Source: Acorus gramineus
Lineage: Eukaryota; Streptophyta; Magnoliopsida; Acorales; Acoraceae
Assembly: GCA_030737835.1 (NCBI GenBank)
Contig: CM060847.1
Span: forward strand, 8,570,704-8,634,703
DNA: 64,000 nt
Direction: 5' to 3'
Shown here: in pieces, positions 35,601-48,920 of the stretch
How the letters are laid out: every line of letters starts with the position of its first letter
Numbering within the stretch: position 1 is the stretch's first letter
Position numbers and translations under genes: made by a program
Notes under the pieces: model-generated
Told to the model about the DNA's origin: nothing
Databases searched by the model: none
Seen by the model: the letters and a program-made list of their open reading frames with translations, nothing else

Positions 35601-38600
35601 AAACAGTTACTCTTTTGATCATTCATCTCAGTCCGAACATGTGGCTTCAACTAATGAACTCCAATATAGGTACACTACGGTGATTACCTTGATATCACTA
35701 CCTTTTCTCAACTTCCATGCTTGTGTTATAGTGGTGTTTAGCATTAACAAAAATACAGGTGATCAGGCACATAATTGTATCTATTGCAGAGCCAATGATT
35801 CAAATTTCCCTGACTTGAATCCTTCTCATGTCCCTGCTATGCCATCTTTCAACAGTAATGATGAGCAACAAGCACCTTCTCAGCAACCTTTGTGTTTTAA
35901 TTTTAATGATGAGCAACAAATGCTTCCTCAGCAGCCATTACTTCTAAACATTGAAGCCAGTTCAGCCTTACCTCCAAGCTTTACCCAGCTATTGGATGAC
36001 TCTTCGATTGAGAATCGAAGTGGTATGAATTCTACGTTTTCACCAACACAACACATCATATTTAGGAGCCGTTCTTGAAACATCATGCTATTTCCCTTGC
36101 AATTTCCATATGTACCTAGAAATAGATTTCTTGGGCAGATCATTTTTACAAAATATCAAGCCACCAGATAAAAATGCTTATGTTGAATTGCTTTTGCTGA
36201 CATATTTTTTTGGAAATATATTTTAAAGGATTTTCACTTAGTTTAAATGTAAAACTATATGAAGTCTCTGTGTTCAATGTTTTGATGGGTGAAAGATTGA
36301 TGAAGATATCCCTATATTAATAGATTGATGAAGAAATCCCTATATTAATAGATTGATGAAGAAATCCCTATAGTTATATAGGTATTTCTTGAATGTAAGT
36401 TAAATTGGTTAAGGACAAAAGTTCTCATTTAACCGTCCAGGAAGAAGTACCATTGGTTGGTGAAAAATAGTACAATTGTTTTAACTCTGGTAAAACTATG
36501 TATGCCCATGAGCCCCTCTAAATGCTTCTCTTGCTTAAGTGGCTGTTTGACACAGCTAATACAGTCTCAACTCTCAACATTCCTATTTTTTATGCATAAG
36601 AAACTTGCTCATTGCTAACTTGACGAAAGCCAACTAAAATGTGGACGAGTTCCCTATCCATAAAACTAATGTCAAATTTGCAATTAGATTGGACTTTGGA
36701 GCGAGTTCCACATGCATAAACTAGTGGGGCAGTTGAGACTATATTCCAAAAAAAAAAGTACCACCTGTGCAAGAGAAAAAAATATGTTTTGAATTGAGAA
36801 GCACCTTTCAATTTGTATGATATATGAATATTTATATAAACTATGTTCTGATTCTTCTGTAAATTTCTGAAAGTTTCCCATTAATCCACATACAGGCTGT
36901 CAATCAAGCATTATGTTGTAAAATCATCATGATTCTAACATTGGAGGAATTGCAGTTTTACTTCTAAATTGACTGAATGGTGCACCACTTTTGGTTATTT
37001 TGCATTAGCTGCAGAAACAACGAGGACCACTGGAGCAAATGAAGTTGTTCACAGTTCACAAGTTCAGGTAACTCCCCCACCCCAATTCACACACACACAC
37101 ACCCAACAACCCTACACACGTGCAACCACTTCTGGCTTTTTTGCTTAATCTCAAGTATGATAGAAAAGTTGAAATCTCATTTTTTTTAACTTTTTTTTTT
37201 CCAGCAAGGCATACCAGTTTCTTCTTTCCAAGGTATGTAAATTTCTTGCGAGTTTAGAACCAGCATAAATATTTAAGCTAAGTAGAAACAGTGTGAAATA
37301 AAACACTTGTAAGCCCATCTCTGTTTTTCAATGCAAGAAGCTCTGCTAGCTATAATCATTTCATGCATGCACAGTTAACCTGCCCTTGTTTATAAATTGA
37401 TCAATCTGCAATTCTTTTTCAATATCATCTTGGAATAGCATCTAAGAATGTCTTTTTCCACAGTCCTCTACTCATATACAGGTAAAAAAACATGCAAATA
37501 TATTATATAGGTGAATCTATCATTACGAGCTAGTAAATGAACATCTGGTCATTAGGTGGCTAATAGAAGTCCTAACAATTTCACAGGATTTTTTGTGTTC
37601 CATCCTCAATCCGTGATGCCAATGGGTAATCCAATTGATCCTATGATGCATTACATTGACATGCCTTCCGATTTCGATGCCAGTTTCCATCGACCTGTGA
37701 ATCTAACATTTTCAAGCTTGGAACTAGCTGAGAAGAGTGGGATGCAAAGAAAATGCTTATGCTGATATTCCTTCTTGTTCTTCATGGTCCTATATGCCCA
37801 TTGAAAAACCAATTGATGGAAAGACGTGTTGCATTGAAATGACTATCATTGTGCATGTCATTGACATTTTCCCCCCAAGCTTGATCCCTAGCAGATTTTA
37901 TTAAATAATTTGAGTAAAAGGATTAGCCTGGCAATCAAATGGGAACCACTCAACCATTTCTATTCTTGAAAAGAAAATAGCTTACCATTTGCACAAGTCG
38001 CAGCAGTTAGTTACAACTTGAAATAAAAAATTGCATTGGATTACTCATGTCTACATATGAAACCTTCACATGCAAACATCTACCAGTACTGCACCCTGTT
38101 TGGTATATATCTGCACATATGAAGCCTCAAAGATCCTCGATAGCCCTCTTATGCTAATTGCATGTTTTATTTTATGTTAACAGAAATCACACCACAATCA
38201 AAGTCTGTTCAAATGGATGACGGTACTTTCAAGTCACAACTTGCAGTACGTTCTATCCTCATTCTGATTTCATTTATGGATTATTTTTTCATGTATTGTT
38301 ATCCATACTTCTGAACTATCTGTAAAAGCTAATTTTCTGCACCTATATTGAATATATTTTCTAAATTTCTTTGTTGCAGCTCTGCATGCTGGATTCCTCC
38401 TTTCATGGTATGTTATTTCCTGCCTGGTATGATATACCAAACAGATTCACATCGGCCAATTCTAAGAGAAATAGAGAATCATACATGCAATTTCCTACTG
38501 CTATATTGTAATGTCTTCCACATAAAATTTCATCAGATCATGCTGAATCGATGTCTTGTTTTTTTGTTATAGATATGCTGCTCAGAATAGAGAGCGTCAT

Positions 38601-38631
38601 CGATGATCTCGGAGGTGATCTAATGCTCTAG
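32686..38631 (+). CDS. PHS1: Poor homologous synapsis 1 (PHS1), meiotic pairing protein
   Basis: Twelve exons (32686-33015, 34633-34749, 34856-34921, 35563-35669, 35790-36022, 37009-37067, 37205-37232, 37464-37481, 37587-37736, 38184-38245, 38380-38407, 38573-38631) join in frame to 418 aa. PHS1 is needed for homologous pairing and synapsis in meiosis and for RAD50 import in maize and Arabidopsis. Matching features: EQWEVEFSRFF near the N terminus, EEHFVSNLHFSWPQVSCV and KFAMRFATSSAAQEFLNTL in the centre, PPSFTQLLDD, and the C-terminal DSSFHDMLLRIESVIDDLGG. The intron after exon 2 has a GC donor (CAG/GCGAGT). Exon 8 is an 18-nt micro-exon that can be skipped in frame. The donor of exon 9 (A/GTGGGA) is weak and is set by frame, so the middle of the model is less certain than its ends. 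Confidence 0.85.
34961..35265. repeat. Direct tandem duplication in PHS1 intron 3
   Basis: Two units of about 150 bp (34961-35110 and 35115-35265) share long near-identical stretches, for example GAGAACCATGAATTTAACAT, and differ by scattered substitutions and small gaps. Non-coding. Confidence 0.85.
36294..36377. repeat. Short tandem repeat, three units of about 28-29 bp
   Basis: Three consecutive copies of a unit starting AGATTGATGAAGAAATCCC in PHS1 intron 5; the first and last are slightly diverged. Confidence 0.85.
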
Positions 38632-39028
38632 CGAGCATTTCATGGTATATCTGTAAAAGTTTCTTTTGTTGCTGGAGGGCCGCCTTAAACAATTACTGTA
38701 AATCCTTCTTTTGTTCAACATCTTGTAATTTTTTGAGAAGCTGACTGTGTATATGAATATGAAAGATGAACTATAAAATTACACTTTTTTTGATAGAAAA
38801 TGCATCACCACCAAAAACTCTTCCTCCAAATCAAAATATGTTTTGTGAATATATGCCAGCCCTTTTGGTACCACTCCACAGTATTTCATTCTTGCATGGA
38901 ATGCCTTCCATGTTGTTGTATTAGTTTCATTGGAATTCTCTTCTTCATTACAATAGATTTGCAAATTTGAATCATCTGGCAGTTGCACCTCTCTACGGAA
39001 AATTCAAACCTACCGCATTCTGATCAAT
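38632..39028. other. Convergent 3' regions of PHS1 and peroxidase
   Basis: The 397-bp space between two stop codons on opposite strands holds the 3' ends of both transcripts. No gene recognised. Confidence 0.6.
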
Positions 39029-40535
39029 TCAATTCACACTTCTACAGAACCTCCTGACCTCTCCTTCATTCCCTGTCAGCACATCAATCTGTCCCACCTT
39101 CACCATGGCCTTCACAAACTCTTCTGTCCACTCATCAATATTCCCCGCCATCCGATTGACGATCTCCCTCGTCCTCTGATCCGCCGTCAAAGCCTGGTCG
39201 GACCCGAGCACCCCCTTTCCCATCTGCAGCCCCACATAGTACGAGTTGTCCAGTGAAAACCCGTTCATCGAATTGAGCCCCACTGTCTCCCATCCGGTGA
39301 GCTCTCTCGGGATCACCCTGGGGTCGGGGCATGAGACCTTTAGGTAGTCTGCGTAGAGCGGGTCCATCTGCGGGTCCTCCGCCCGCCCAGAGCTGTAGTT
39401 GTAGAGGCGGTAGTCGAAGGAGGAGCAGTGGGCGCGCCCGATGGAGTGCGCCCCGGACAAGACCACCATCTCTCTCTGGGTGAACCCCTTCCCCGCAAAT
39501 ATGGACGTCAGGAGGTCCGCGGATGCGAAAGGTGGTGGGAGGTTGGAGAGGACATCCAGGGCTTTCGAGGAGAGTCCGTCCCGCCGGCCCGACGGGATGG
39601 CGTAATAGGGGAGGCCGGTGAGGGAGACAACATCGCGGGTGGCAAATGCGAGGATGTCAGAGCAGGACACAATGCCCGGGCACTCCAATTCGAGGCGGGA
39701 CTTTGCGAAGTCTATGACTTCAAGCCCATGGAGGCTGCCGGAGTTCACAGGGGAGTCTTTCTCGACGGGCTCGCCCTATTCAAGTTATACATTTCATCAC
39801 CACTTTGTAGAAAATCGTTTGGTTTGAATATGTCAGATGCATGTTATAAAGTAATATGCGGTCCGCATGTGCGGTAGGGGTATCTGAGCGACATGTTGTA
39901 TATACGGTTGCACATTGACAGTTCGAACGGCGTCATAGGTCTATTTGAATGGCCATTCTTTTATTTTTTTTTAAATTGTCGTTGAATGCCGCTTCGAATG
40001 GAATTCGTTTCCAGAGTGTTCATTTTTTAGACGTTTGAACTATTTTTTAAACCCCGTTCAAACCGTAATTGAACGACAGTTATGCTATTCGAACGGAATC
40101 TGAACGGTTCGAACAGTTTCATCGTAGAAATCGCACATGCCAAATGATACGCTATGTGGTTCTAAAACAACACCTGTGGTCCCATGTGCTAACATGTGTG
40201 GCATCACTTAAATCTATGTCCGTGAATAAATCAGTAAAAGATGTTTTTTTTTTTTTTTAAATTACCGAAGGGGTGGCGTCGAGGAGGATCGAGGCGTCGC
40301 ACCCATGGACGAAGCAGTCGTGGAAGTGGAGGCGGAGGAGTCCTGCAGCGATGGACGGATCGAAAAGGTGGTCGCCGGAGACTGTTTGATAAATGACGTC
40401 CTCCGCCTGCGGGCACGAGTATTCGTAGAATCCTACGCGGAGGGAGTCATTAGATGAGGCGGAGATGGCCAATATCAGGATGACGAGGACCGTTAAAATC
40501 ATGATGGATGGTGGTGATGGGGCCCTCCGAGCCAT
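39029..40535 (-). CDS. Class III secretory peroxidase
   Basis: Two exons on the minus strand (40535-40266, 39775-39029) join in frame at TPS/GEP to 338 aa. Such haem enzymes oxidise phenolics with hydrogen peroxide in the apoplast or vacuole. A hydrophobic signal segment (about 11-26) precedes the mature start near LRVGFYEYSCPQAE. The distal haem side is RLHFHDCF (R68, H72) and the proximal side VVLSGAHSIGRAHC (H200). The usual cysteines are visible: C41, C74 and C79, then the ECPGIVSCSDIL, AHC and KVSCPD cysteines and a C-terminal RRFCRS. Only one intron, 490 bp, at the usual position of the first intron, is kept, where many plant peroxidase genes have three. The exact family member cannot be named. 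Confidence 0.92.
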
Positions 40536-41749
40536 TTAAAGGGCACTTGGAGAGCGATTTTGACATGTTGGGCATCAGACGAGATTTATAGGAAGAGTTT
40601 TTAGTCTGATTTGGGGTCAGTCTGAATAATGAATAATCTAAAGTTTGTTTGGGCTTTTTGACAGGGTCTTTGTCACAACCGGACTTTACGGTTTTGTTCG
40701 TTATTTTGAAATCCAGTTCTTCCTTCATTAAAAAGAACAGAAGAAAAAACCAGGTCATCTGATGATCCTGGCCACACAATTGGTGGATTTTTGTTGGCCT
40801 GCATTATTATCACTGGTTCGGAACCGTTGGATCGCTCCAACGAAGTTAGGATGGTTGGTCAATATTCGGATCCTAAATAACACTGGGTCTTGGTTTCCCT
40901 GTTGAATTTTTATGATCTTGATTTAAGGCTGGGTTTAGTTGTGCAACTACAACATTGATTTTCTATAGGCGCGCTGGGTTTTAAAATTGATTATATAAAA
41001 AACTCTCTTCAACTTTTTCTGTTTGGTTCGATTGCAGAACGTAATTTTCTCAAAAGTTATCCAATCGAGTAATCAAACACTGACTAAATCAAACACTGAT
41101 TAAATGCTAATTTCATAGGAGAAATTATGCCCAATATGTCATAAATAAACTGGATTTAATTTTAAATGAAAGATTTTAAATGCAAATTTGCTGGATATAA
41201 TGTCAAACTGGACCAAAAATATGCAAAAATAAATATATAAATCTATTTATTCAATTATAACTTCGTTATATAAGTATACACCTCAACACGTCTTAGAGGT
41301 GCAAAAATGATTGCAGAAATGATGTCATTTCTCCCTTAGATTTTCCCTACCTTACTTTGGATCTGCCCTAATGAAAATGCATGGCTAGTGCGATTTTTAC
41401 AACACATTCATCAACCCACATTACATTGTTTAATGGAAACTGATTTTTTTTTACAACAAATTTATTTATTTTCACATAAATATATATTTCAAGCTTACTG
41501 AACCTAACTGTTCCTGAGCTTTCTCGTCTACTGATCCAGACGAGCAAAATCAAAATCATGTCGGAACTCGATTAGATGTTTAACACCACATAGATCTGGC
41601 CATTGAGAGATGCAGGCACACATTCACCAGCTTCTCTGCTGCAACAGCCTGCATGAAATGATATCAAAATCATTCTAAGTGCAACAAAAAATAAATAAAT
41701 AAAGGCAAAGCAATATGTGATAAACTCTATCAATCTACTGACCTTTGTT
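40536..41749. other. Peroxidase promoter and MKK3 3' flank
   Basis: A TATA-like CTATAAATCTC, read on the minus strand at about 40582-40592, is 47-57 bp upstream of the peroxidase ATG. The rest to the MKK3 stop codon is AT-rich with no gene recognised. Confidence 0.5.
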
Positions 41750-44700
41750 TTATGCTTGAAAGATGTACAACTCTTGCTTCACTACAAAAAAGCAACCGAT
41801 GCTGCTACCCGGTGCCATGATGAATTCTTCACGAAAAGTTCCCATCCGCTTGTCCGCTACATCTATAGAAAGATCCTCAAAATTGGGCATGCCCTCTGCT
41901 TGTACTCCAGTCCCACATATCAAGAAGTGGTTGCCAATTATAAAAGATCCAGATACACGTATTGCCACCCCGTCTTGCCCGTGAGCACGGCATTGGAGTT
42001 TCTCTACGACGTGCACGAGCTTCTCATGAGGCCGGTCACCAGACAAAGTTTTACGCACACTTGATAATGCATTGAAGATGTCGTTTGGACCCACTGAAAG
42101 TTTTCCTGAAAAACTGGAGAACCAACAACACCATCAGTTTTTGAAAATGAGTTTGGACAAGTTTCACTGATTAAAACAATTACTACCTCAAAGTTGAGCT
42201 TTCCTTGTATAAGGTCTTTGTGTGATACCAAAGTTCATCTCGTCCATCAAATAACATATAATAGTGCACGGTCAGTATCTGTTAAAAAATACATAAGTTA
42301 GCAAGCAAGGCCACATAAAACACAGTACAAGCCCAAGCAAAAGAAAACATCAAAACTATGGCATTTTGAAATAACACTGTCAGCTCCTTTTGTCAACGTA
42401 CCCTCGAGCACTTCCTAAGTGAAAAATTGATAAAGGACGATAAGTTAACTCACGTCAGCCAAATCCTTCAGCCTCTGTGTTGGATCAAAAATGCTTTGAA
42501 CAAATGCAGACAAGTCTACGCCTGCGTTCTCATACTTCCTGACAAATGGATGTGACAGAAGCTGCAACAGATTCAGTATCAGCAGAGCTATCTCATATAA
42601 TGAGGAGGGTGAAGGTTTAATAAGTTCATCAACCACCAACACATTGAAATGTGCAAATGAAATAGAATACAGAAAACCACAATGTTGGAAGAAAAGCATA
42701 GTTGTGGACTCGTGGTGGGTAAAACACAACCACTCTGTACAACTAAAAGATGTTAAACAACAAAAAAAACAAACAAATCAGAAGCGTTGATAAAAAAAAC
42801 CCAACAAACTGCTATCCCCATGTTGTATCAACAAACTTTAGGAGATCAATTGGTTCTATTAAAATTAATGCTGACTGGGGATATGAGTCTCCCACCTGCT
42901 CTGCAGTCGGCCTTGCATCAGGATCCTTCTGCAGGCAAGCATCAATGAATGAGCAGAACTCTGGAGAAAATGAAGTTTTTGAAGGGGAAGGTGAAGGATC
43001 ATACAAGATCTGTCATGACATAAACAAGAAGGGTAAGAGTTGGTACCAACAAACGTTGCAACTTGTCAATAGGTTAGAATTCCAACATTATCTGCAAGAA
43101 AAAGTAATATCAAAATATGTTCCATTTTCAAGCAGTAACAATCCAGAAGCAGAATAGCAGACTACAGTCCATATGCACAAGTTTCACATCTAACCCAAAA
43201 TAATATTCTAGATTCCACCAGACAATAACCAGACATGATATCAACAGGTATAGGGTAACTATAGAACCTATTCAAAGTTTTCTATCCCACCTGTAACATG
43301 AGATTAACAGGTCCATCAGTTGCTGTATATGGAAATTCTCCAGTTCCACATTCAAATAATGCTAGCCCAAGACTCCATATGTCAGCTGGGTAAGAATAGC
43401 TCTCATTGCGAATCCTCTCTGGTGACATGTAGGTAACAGTACCAACAAAAGTGGCACACTGAAACATCAAAGATATGCATTAGGCTCTACCCACTCATCA
43501 TGTCAAGGTTAAATAAAGAAAGGGAATGGATTGAACAATAATATGAATATGCAAATCAACATTGATCAGAAATCACAAATAGGCACACACCATTGCAACT
43601 GAGTTCTCTAGTCCAGCACTTATCCCAAAGTCAGTGATTTTTGCCTCACCCTTCAGATTTATAAGCAAATTAGCTGGCTTTATGTCTCTGTGAACTAAAT
43701 GTCTTACTCCATGTAAGTAGCTCAGTCCCTTGGAAAACAAGACAAATATGCAGCTATAAAGATTACAGCATACTTGGGAAGCACATCAATGGAGTATAGG
43801 AATTTGGAAACAATAAATACTGGGGAGTGAAGCATCAATATGCCTACATGCAAGAGTTTCTGAACCATGGAGGAAAGAATTGCTTCTGGTATAGATCTCC
43901 GAATACGCACAACATCCGCAAGCGATCCTCCATCCATGTACTCTAAAGCAATGCTAATTTGTCCTGAATCAGGTGAGTAGAATGCACCATGGAATTCCAC
44001 TAGTCCCTTATAACAAGGTGCCTCACATAATGTCCGTATCTCATTAAGAAGCTGTTGCCTTTTTTCCTTCAAAGTCCAAATGAAAGTATGTCAGCAAATG
44101 CATAATACACAAGTCACAAGATCCAATGGTAACCTTAATAATAAAATAATTTTTGCTAAGCCATCAGCAGCACCGAGCCATAGTTTATTAAACCACTCAA
44201 CAATGCAAGACAAACTGCACTCTGGGATTGATGATAGCATCCATGGCATTAAAAGGAAACAAATGGAAGAAAGAATTAGGCAACCAAGGAAAACAACAAC
44301 GGCATCATTAATGTGATCAGGCATTCCATATAATTAATAACATCAAAGCAAAAACCCTCAGTTCATAAGCCTATTATAAAACCAGTGAACACACATTTCA
44401 AAAGCAGATGAAGAATGATTTGGGCAGAAATCAGCTCATAATTCATGGAAGAATAAAGAAAAAGTTTCCATCAGGGATTTTCAATGTAATTATTAGTTAA
44501 AGTCCACATTCCAGGCAAGCAATTATTCAAGGTGTTAAATATACAGAATGATAGTTCCCATTTCATCAATTATTTTCATTAGTGGCTTGCAGTTACACAT
44601 CACCGTCGATAGAACATTGAAAAAAAAAAGCTTATCAGAGCATGCGAACCTTCTCAAAGACATTAATCCGCTTGAGAGCTATAATACGGTGGACGGGTAT

Positions 44701-45096
44701 ATGAATGGCTCTCTGAACAACACTGCTAGCACCGCAACCAATGGCTCCGAATATACACATCTCATGAGAAGCGCATCTGTATGTCTTCTCACTCGAGTCC
44801 ATTTCATCAAACGACCCAGTGCCAGAGGTGCGCTTTTGCAGACCCAACTCATTTATATTATACACTCCACAGGATCTGCTCAGCAAATTGACCGTGCCAC
44901 CATCTGAAAGCTATAAAAAGAGCCAGCAATGCATCATATGAGAAGTAAATTATAAAACACAAATGATTCCTTGTTTGGAAGAAATAAAAGTTACCATATA
45001 TGATTCGCAGGGGTCCAATGACATTCCAACTGAAAGGCCTTCGTTGGACTCAAACAATGGACCCAACTTCTTCTTCAATTCTTCCAGCCCAGCCAT
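41750..45096 (-). CDS. MKK3: MAP kinase kinase 3 (group B MAPKK with NTF2 domain)
   Basis: Nine exons on the minus strand (45096-44995, 44910-44650, 44066-43848, 43728-43591, 43458-43291, 43009-42896, 42561-42454, 42278-42187, 42113-41750) join in frame to 521 aa, about the length of Arabidopsis MKK3. It relays MAPK signals (jasmonate, ABA, dormancy) by phosphorylating group C and other MAPKs. Seen: glycine loop [14 protein letters not shown] lysine in [15 protein letters not shown] (207-214), DFG (228-230), the plant MAPKK activation pair S237 and T243 with five residues between, and SPERI. The C-terminal part from about 370 ([16 protein letters not shown] through [13 protein letters not shown]) is the NTF2-like domain unique to MKK3. 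Exon 9 begins [12 protein letters not shown], set by the frame and a CCAG acceptor. Confidence 0.95.
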
Positions 45097-46686
45097 GAAG
45101 AGTCACTGATGCTATCTTCTACAGAAAACAAACCGGAAAGACCTAGTGTCCGTCGAGTGCAGATTTCTGAAAATCGAATAACGTCATTAAATTAAGACAA
45201 AAATCGATCAACTACACTGTTTGACAAGGTTTTTGAATTGCTGAAATCACTAGATGGGATAGAAACAATTGCCCCGAGACTTCTCATTACTCAAAGTCAA
45301 AATGAATAAAATTTCATTGCATTCATTTACCAAAGTTAAAGAGTAAACAAACTAGTCGTCCAATATGAGATCTAAAATAAGCCCACATGAATCTGATGTC
45401 TATATCAATCTATCCAACTAAAGCCCCATTCTTTGTTACATAAATATATAAAAAAGGAAATATAACACAAGTAATGACATCTGATAGACATCAAAACTGA
45501 AAATCCCAAATCAAAGTAACTAAAAAAAACGCCAAAGAAATGAAGAACAATTGAAAATACAACAAATAAATTTTTTTTTTATTTTATAAAACCCTTGTTG
45601 AGCTCCTCCAAATTGCACATATTTTCAATTTCAAAACAATAGCTTTGTGCCTTAAATTTACATTTCTTTTTCTAAAAACACAAAATCATGATTTTTAAGA
45701 AAACGAAGCGATCAGAAACTGTGATTCTCACGAAAAAACGAAATAATCGAAAGAAACATAAAACCATGGATATCGATCGAATTGAAACAAAAAATCAAAT
45801 GTTCTAACAAAAATTTAGATTTTTCGATCACTTACAGTCTTCGAATTCCCAAAAAGAAAACCAACGAAACTGTGATTTCAGTTTTTTCAGTTTATTTAAT
45901 CATTTGTTTCTATTTTTCGCAACAACAAATGAAATATAGGGTTACAATGACCCACTCATACTATATGCTATTTACGTCTCATTAACGTTTTAGGTTTTAA
46001 CGGCTTCGATTTATCGAGAGGGTCGAGAAGGCTTAAACTATTTTCACCGGAGGTGACATTTATAACATGAAAAACGTATCCGGTTTCGAACAAAGCCCAT
46101 TTAGCCCACGTTTCATGGGCCTCTACCATAGATGGGATGGACAATGATATGCCAAAGTCCCAAATTGTAATGCACACCATTTTTTTTTTATTTTTTTTAA
46201 ATATTTATACACTTTCTCATTAAAGAATATGTTATTATATAAAATAAAATATATATTAAAATACAATAATATATTTTTTTCGTTTTGAAAAAATAATTTT
46301 TTTTTATGTCGTACACTATAATCTTGGACTTTTTTTTGAGGTGGGCTAAATTAATTTTTTCATAAATCCTTTTATGTTTGATAAAAAATAAAAAAATTAA
46401 TCCACTAATCATAACTAATCCAAGGAAAGGGGAAAAAAAAATAAAAACAAACTTAAAGATAAAGGAATAAATAATTAAAGACGAGGTAAAATTATTAAAA
46501 TTTCACTTTAAACAAAATAAATCTAATTAAAAATATAAAATAATAAAATATTAAAAAAATAAAAATCCTATCCTTCATAAAAATAAAACAGGGTTGGACA
46601 TGTATTTTGAGGTTTTTGTAACAAATTATGGGCTGAGCGACAGCCCAGCCCAGCCCAACCAACTATTGAGTCCGTCCCAGACTTCA

Positions 46687-46728
46687 TATACTATGATAAC
46701 GCAATATATATTGTGTTATCATAATATA
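46687..46728. repeat. Short imperfect palindrome, copy 1
   Basis: The arms around CAATATATATTG are complementary over about 20 bp with two mismatches (CTATGATAAC against GTTATCATAA). A related palindrome lies at 61056-61097. Confidence 0.6.
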
Positions 46729-48557
46729 TGGGTACGTAGACTGAACTATAAAATATATTGAATGTGACAGGGCTCTTGATGGAATGATGGGACATATTTG
46801 GGCCCATCAAGCCCGGTAACGGTCGCACTCGAATGGGAAATGTTAGGTCCGGCTATTCTTGCCTCATTTTGGAATAACAAGACGGTTTTGAATTATTTTG
46901 AAAAATGTATATTTATTTAATAAACTATGTACATACACAAGAAAATAAAATACATATAAGAATGAATTGAATGCATATGTTTTTATATTTTTTAATAAAA
47001 CATGTATTTTATATACTTAGCCCCTCGTTTAATTTCAAAGATAGCTTATGTTGTGAATTGATTAAACAAGGAAAACGATATGTATACGGCTATAAAAAGT
47101 GGAGTATGCACTTAAATATATTACTGTATTTTTTTTTAAAAAAAAAATTAATTTTCATACACTATGATATGATAGGACGGTATGTACTGCATTATTACTT
47201 TGTGTAGACAATTGAAAGATCTTTTGAACTGCAAAAACAAACTGAGTGTAACACTCTTAAAACAACTCTTTAGTTTTCGTGGACTTCTGGCCCACTATCC
47301 GTTCAGGGCCCATGTTGGCCTTTAAGACTTCATGATTTGATGCTCAAACATATCCATACACCACATGTGATGCTTACACAGTTTTTTTTTTTTTTTGAAG
47401 CAACTATAGGCATATCTATTCCATTTTATAAAATACAATAGAGGATGCTCAAACAGTTGTGCCACACATGCTATATCTAACTAGATAATCCACTCAAATA
47501 ACATAAGATCCACTAAAATATATGAATTACAAAAGACATGAAGTCATGAATACCTCCCATTTGATGTCGTAATCCGAATGTAGTCATCCACGAGAGCACT
47601 TGATGCATCGGAATCGCACACCATCCACTAATCAAAAAAAGCATCTGCTTTAATCAGGTTGTTCTAGATATATCAAACTTTGCCTTCAATTTTTATATTA
47701 AGAGCAAAACCTAACCCTTCAAAGGTTCTTGGGAGACCTTATAAACGATAGATCATCATTAAATATATATATATAAAATGCTACCTCCGTATCATATATT
47801 GACCACACCATCAAGAGATGCAATAATTTTTGTTTATTAAAGGTCGAACAGTGAATGAATGATTCCATCCAATGGAGCTAAATTGGCATTGCATGCATGT
47901 TTACACAATAACTGTTTTGAGTATCATTGAATAGGAGGCTATGTTGCAAGTTTGGTTGGATCTTGCAACATACCCAATTCCGCATTAGTTTTTTTTTTTT
48001 GTTTTGGGTGTCCATGAGGGTCATCCACACTGCTCTTTTGTTTTCTTTTTCATTTTTATTCTTTTCATGTAACTCCTTTTTGAATATTATCTATTTCGAT
48101 CTATTTTAAAATTGATATGCTCACATTTTACTAAAAAACAGTTACTTTAGTAAGTCATAAATAGTCCCATTTATAAAACATGTGGCACAAATATGCACCA
48201 TTCAATAGAGATTGTACAAGCAAAGACATGATCACCTCACCTCACCTCACCTTGGAATCTCAGATGTGAGAAGAAGCTTATTTATTCACTGTTTTTTGAA
48301 TAGGAGGGGAAAGAATAATAATGGGTACATGATCTCTCTATTCTGTTACAGGACGATAAAGAGGGGCAAGAGATATGAGCACATAAGTTTTCAAGGGGAC
48401 TATTTGGCCCCAAAATCTTTTTGTAATCATGATGCTCTTCATTTTGAGTGTCTTTTGACACATCTCTTCTTTCCTTTTTGTACAATCCTATACATTTTCT
48501 TATAGCAATAGAATCATTTGCCAAGAAAAAAAAAAAGAAAAAGAAGAAGAATTACTT

Positions 48558-48920
48558 ACTTTAGCCCTTGTTTAGATGACGACATAAACTATTTTGTGAT
48601 AGACAACGATTCCATAATAGATAATTAATAAATCATTTTTTATTTGATGTGTTTTTAGTTATTCTCGTTGAAAAATGTATTAATAAAAAATTTATTGTTT
48701 GGTTGATAATAAATAAGTTATGGATAAAAAGTGAATAAAATATGAATAATGATTTATAAAAGGTGAAAAAATGATTTGACATGTGAATCCCCTGATTTAA
48801 TAAAGATGATGATAAGTGATTTAACATAACTAGTAAAATCAATTAAATGGAATAAAATAATTTTAAGGAAGACTTAAAATACCAATACCAATTTATTCTC
48901 ACTCGTTTTAACATAACTAT
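48558..48920. repeat. Dispersed repeat family B copy
   Basis: Carries the ordered family B phrases, including ATGATTTATAAAAGGTG and TTGACATGTGAA. Confidence 0.55.

Noticed and set aside
36294..36377. CRISPR-like or coding tandem repeat
   Set aside because: Three adjacent units without spacers inside a plant intron; a plain minisatellite.
6462..45096. A functional cluster of chromatin, cell-cycle and meiosis genes
   Set aside because: Neighbouring HDA6, CDT2, PRS and PHS1 genes are independent families with separate promoters; nothing in the sequence links them beyond position.
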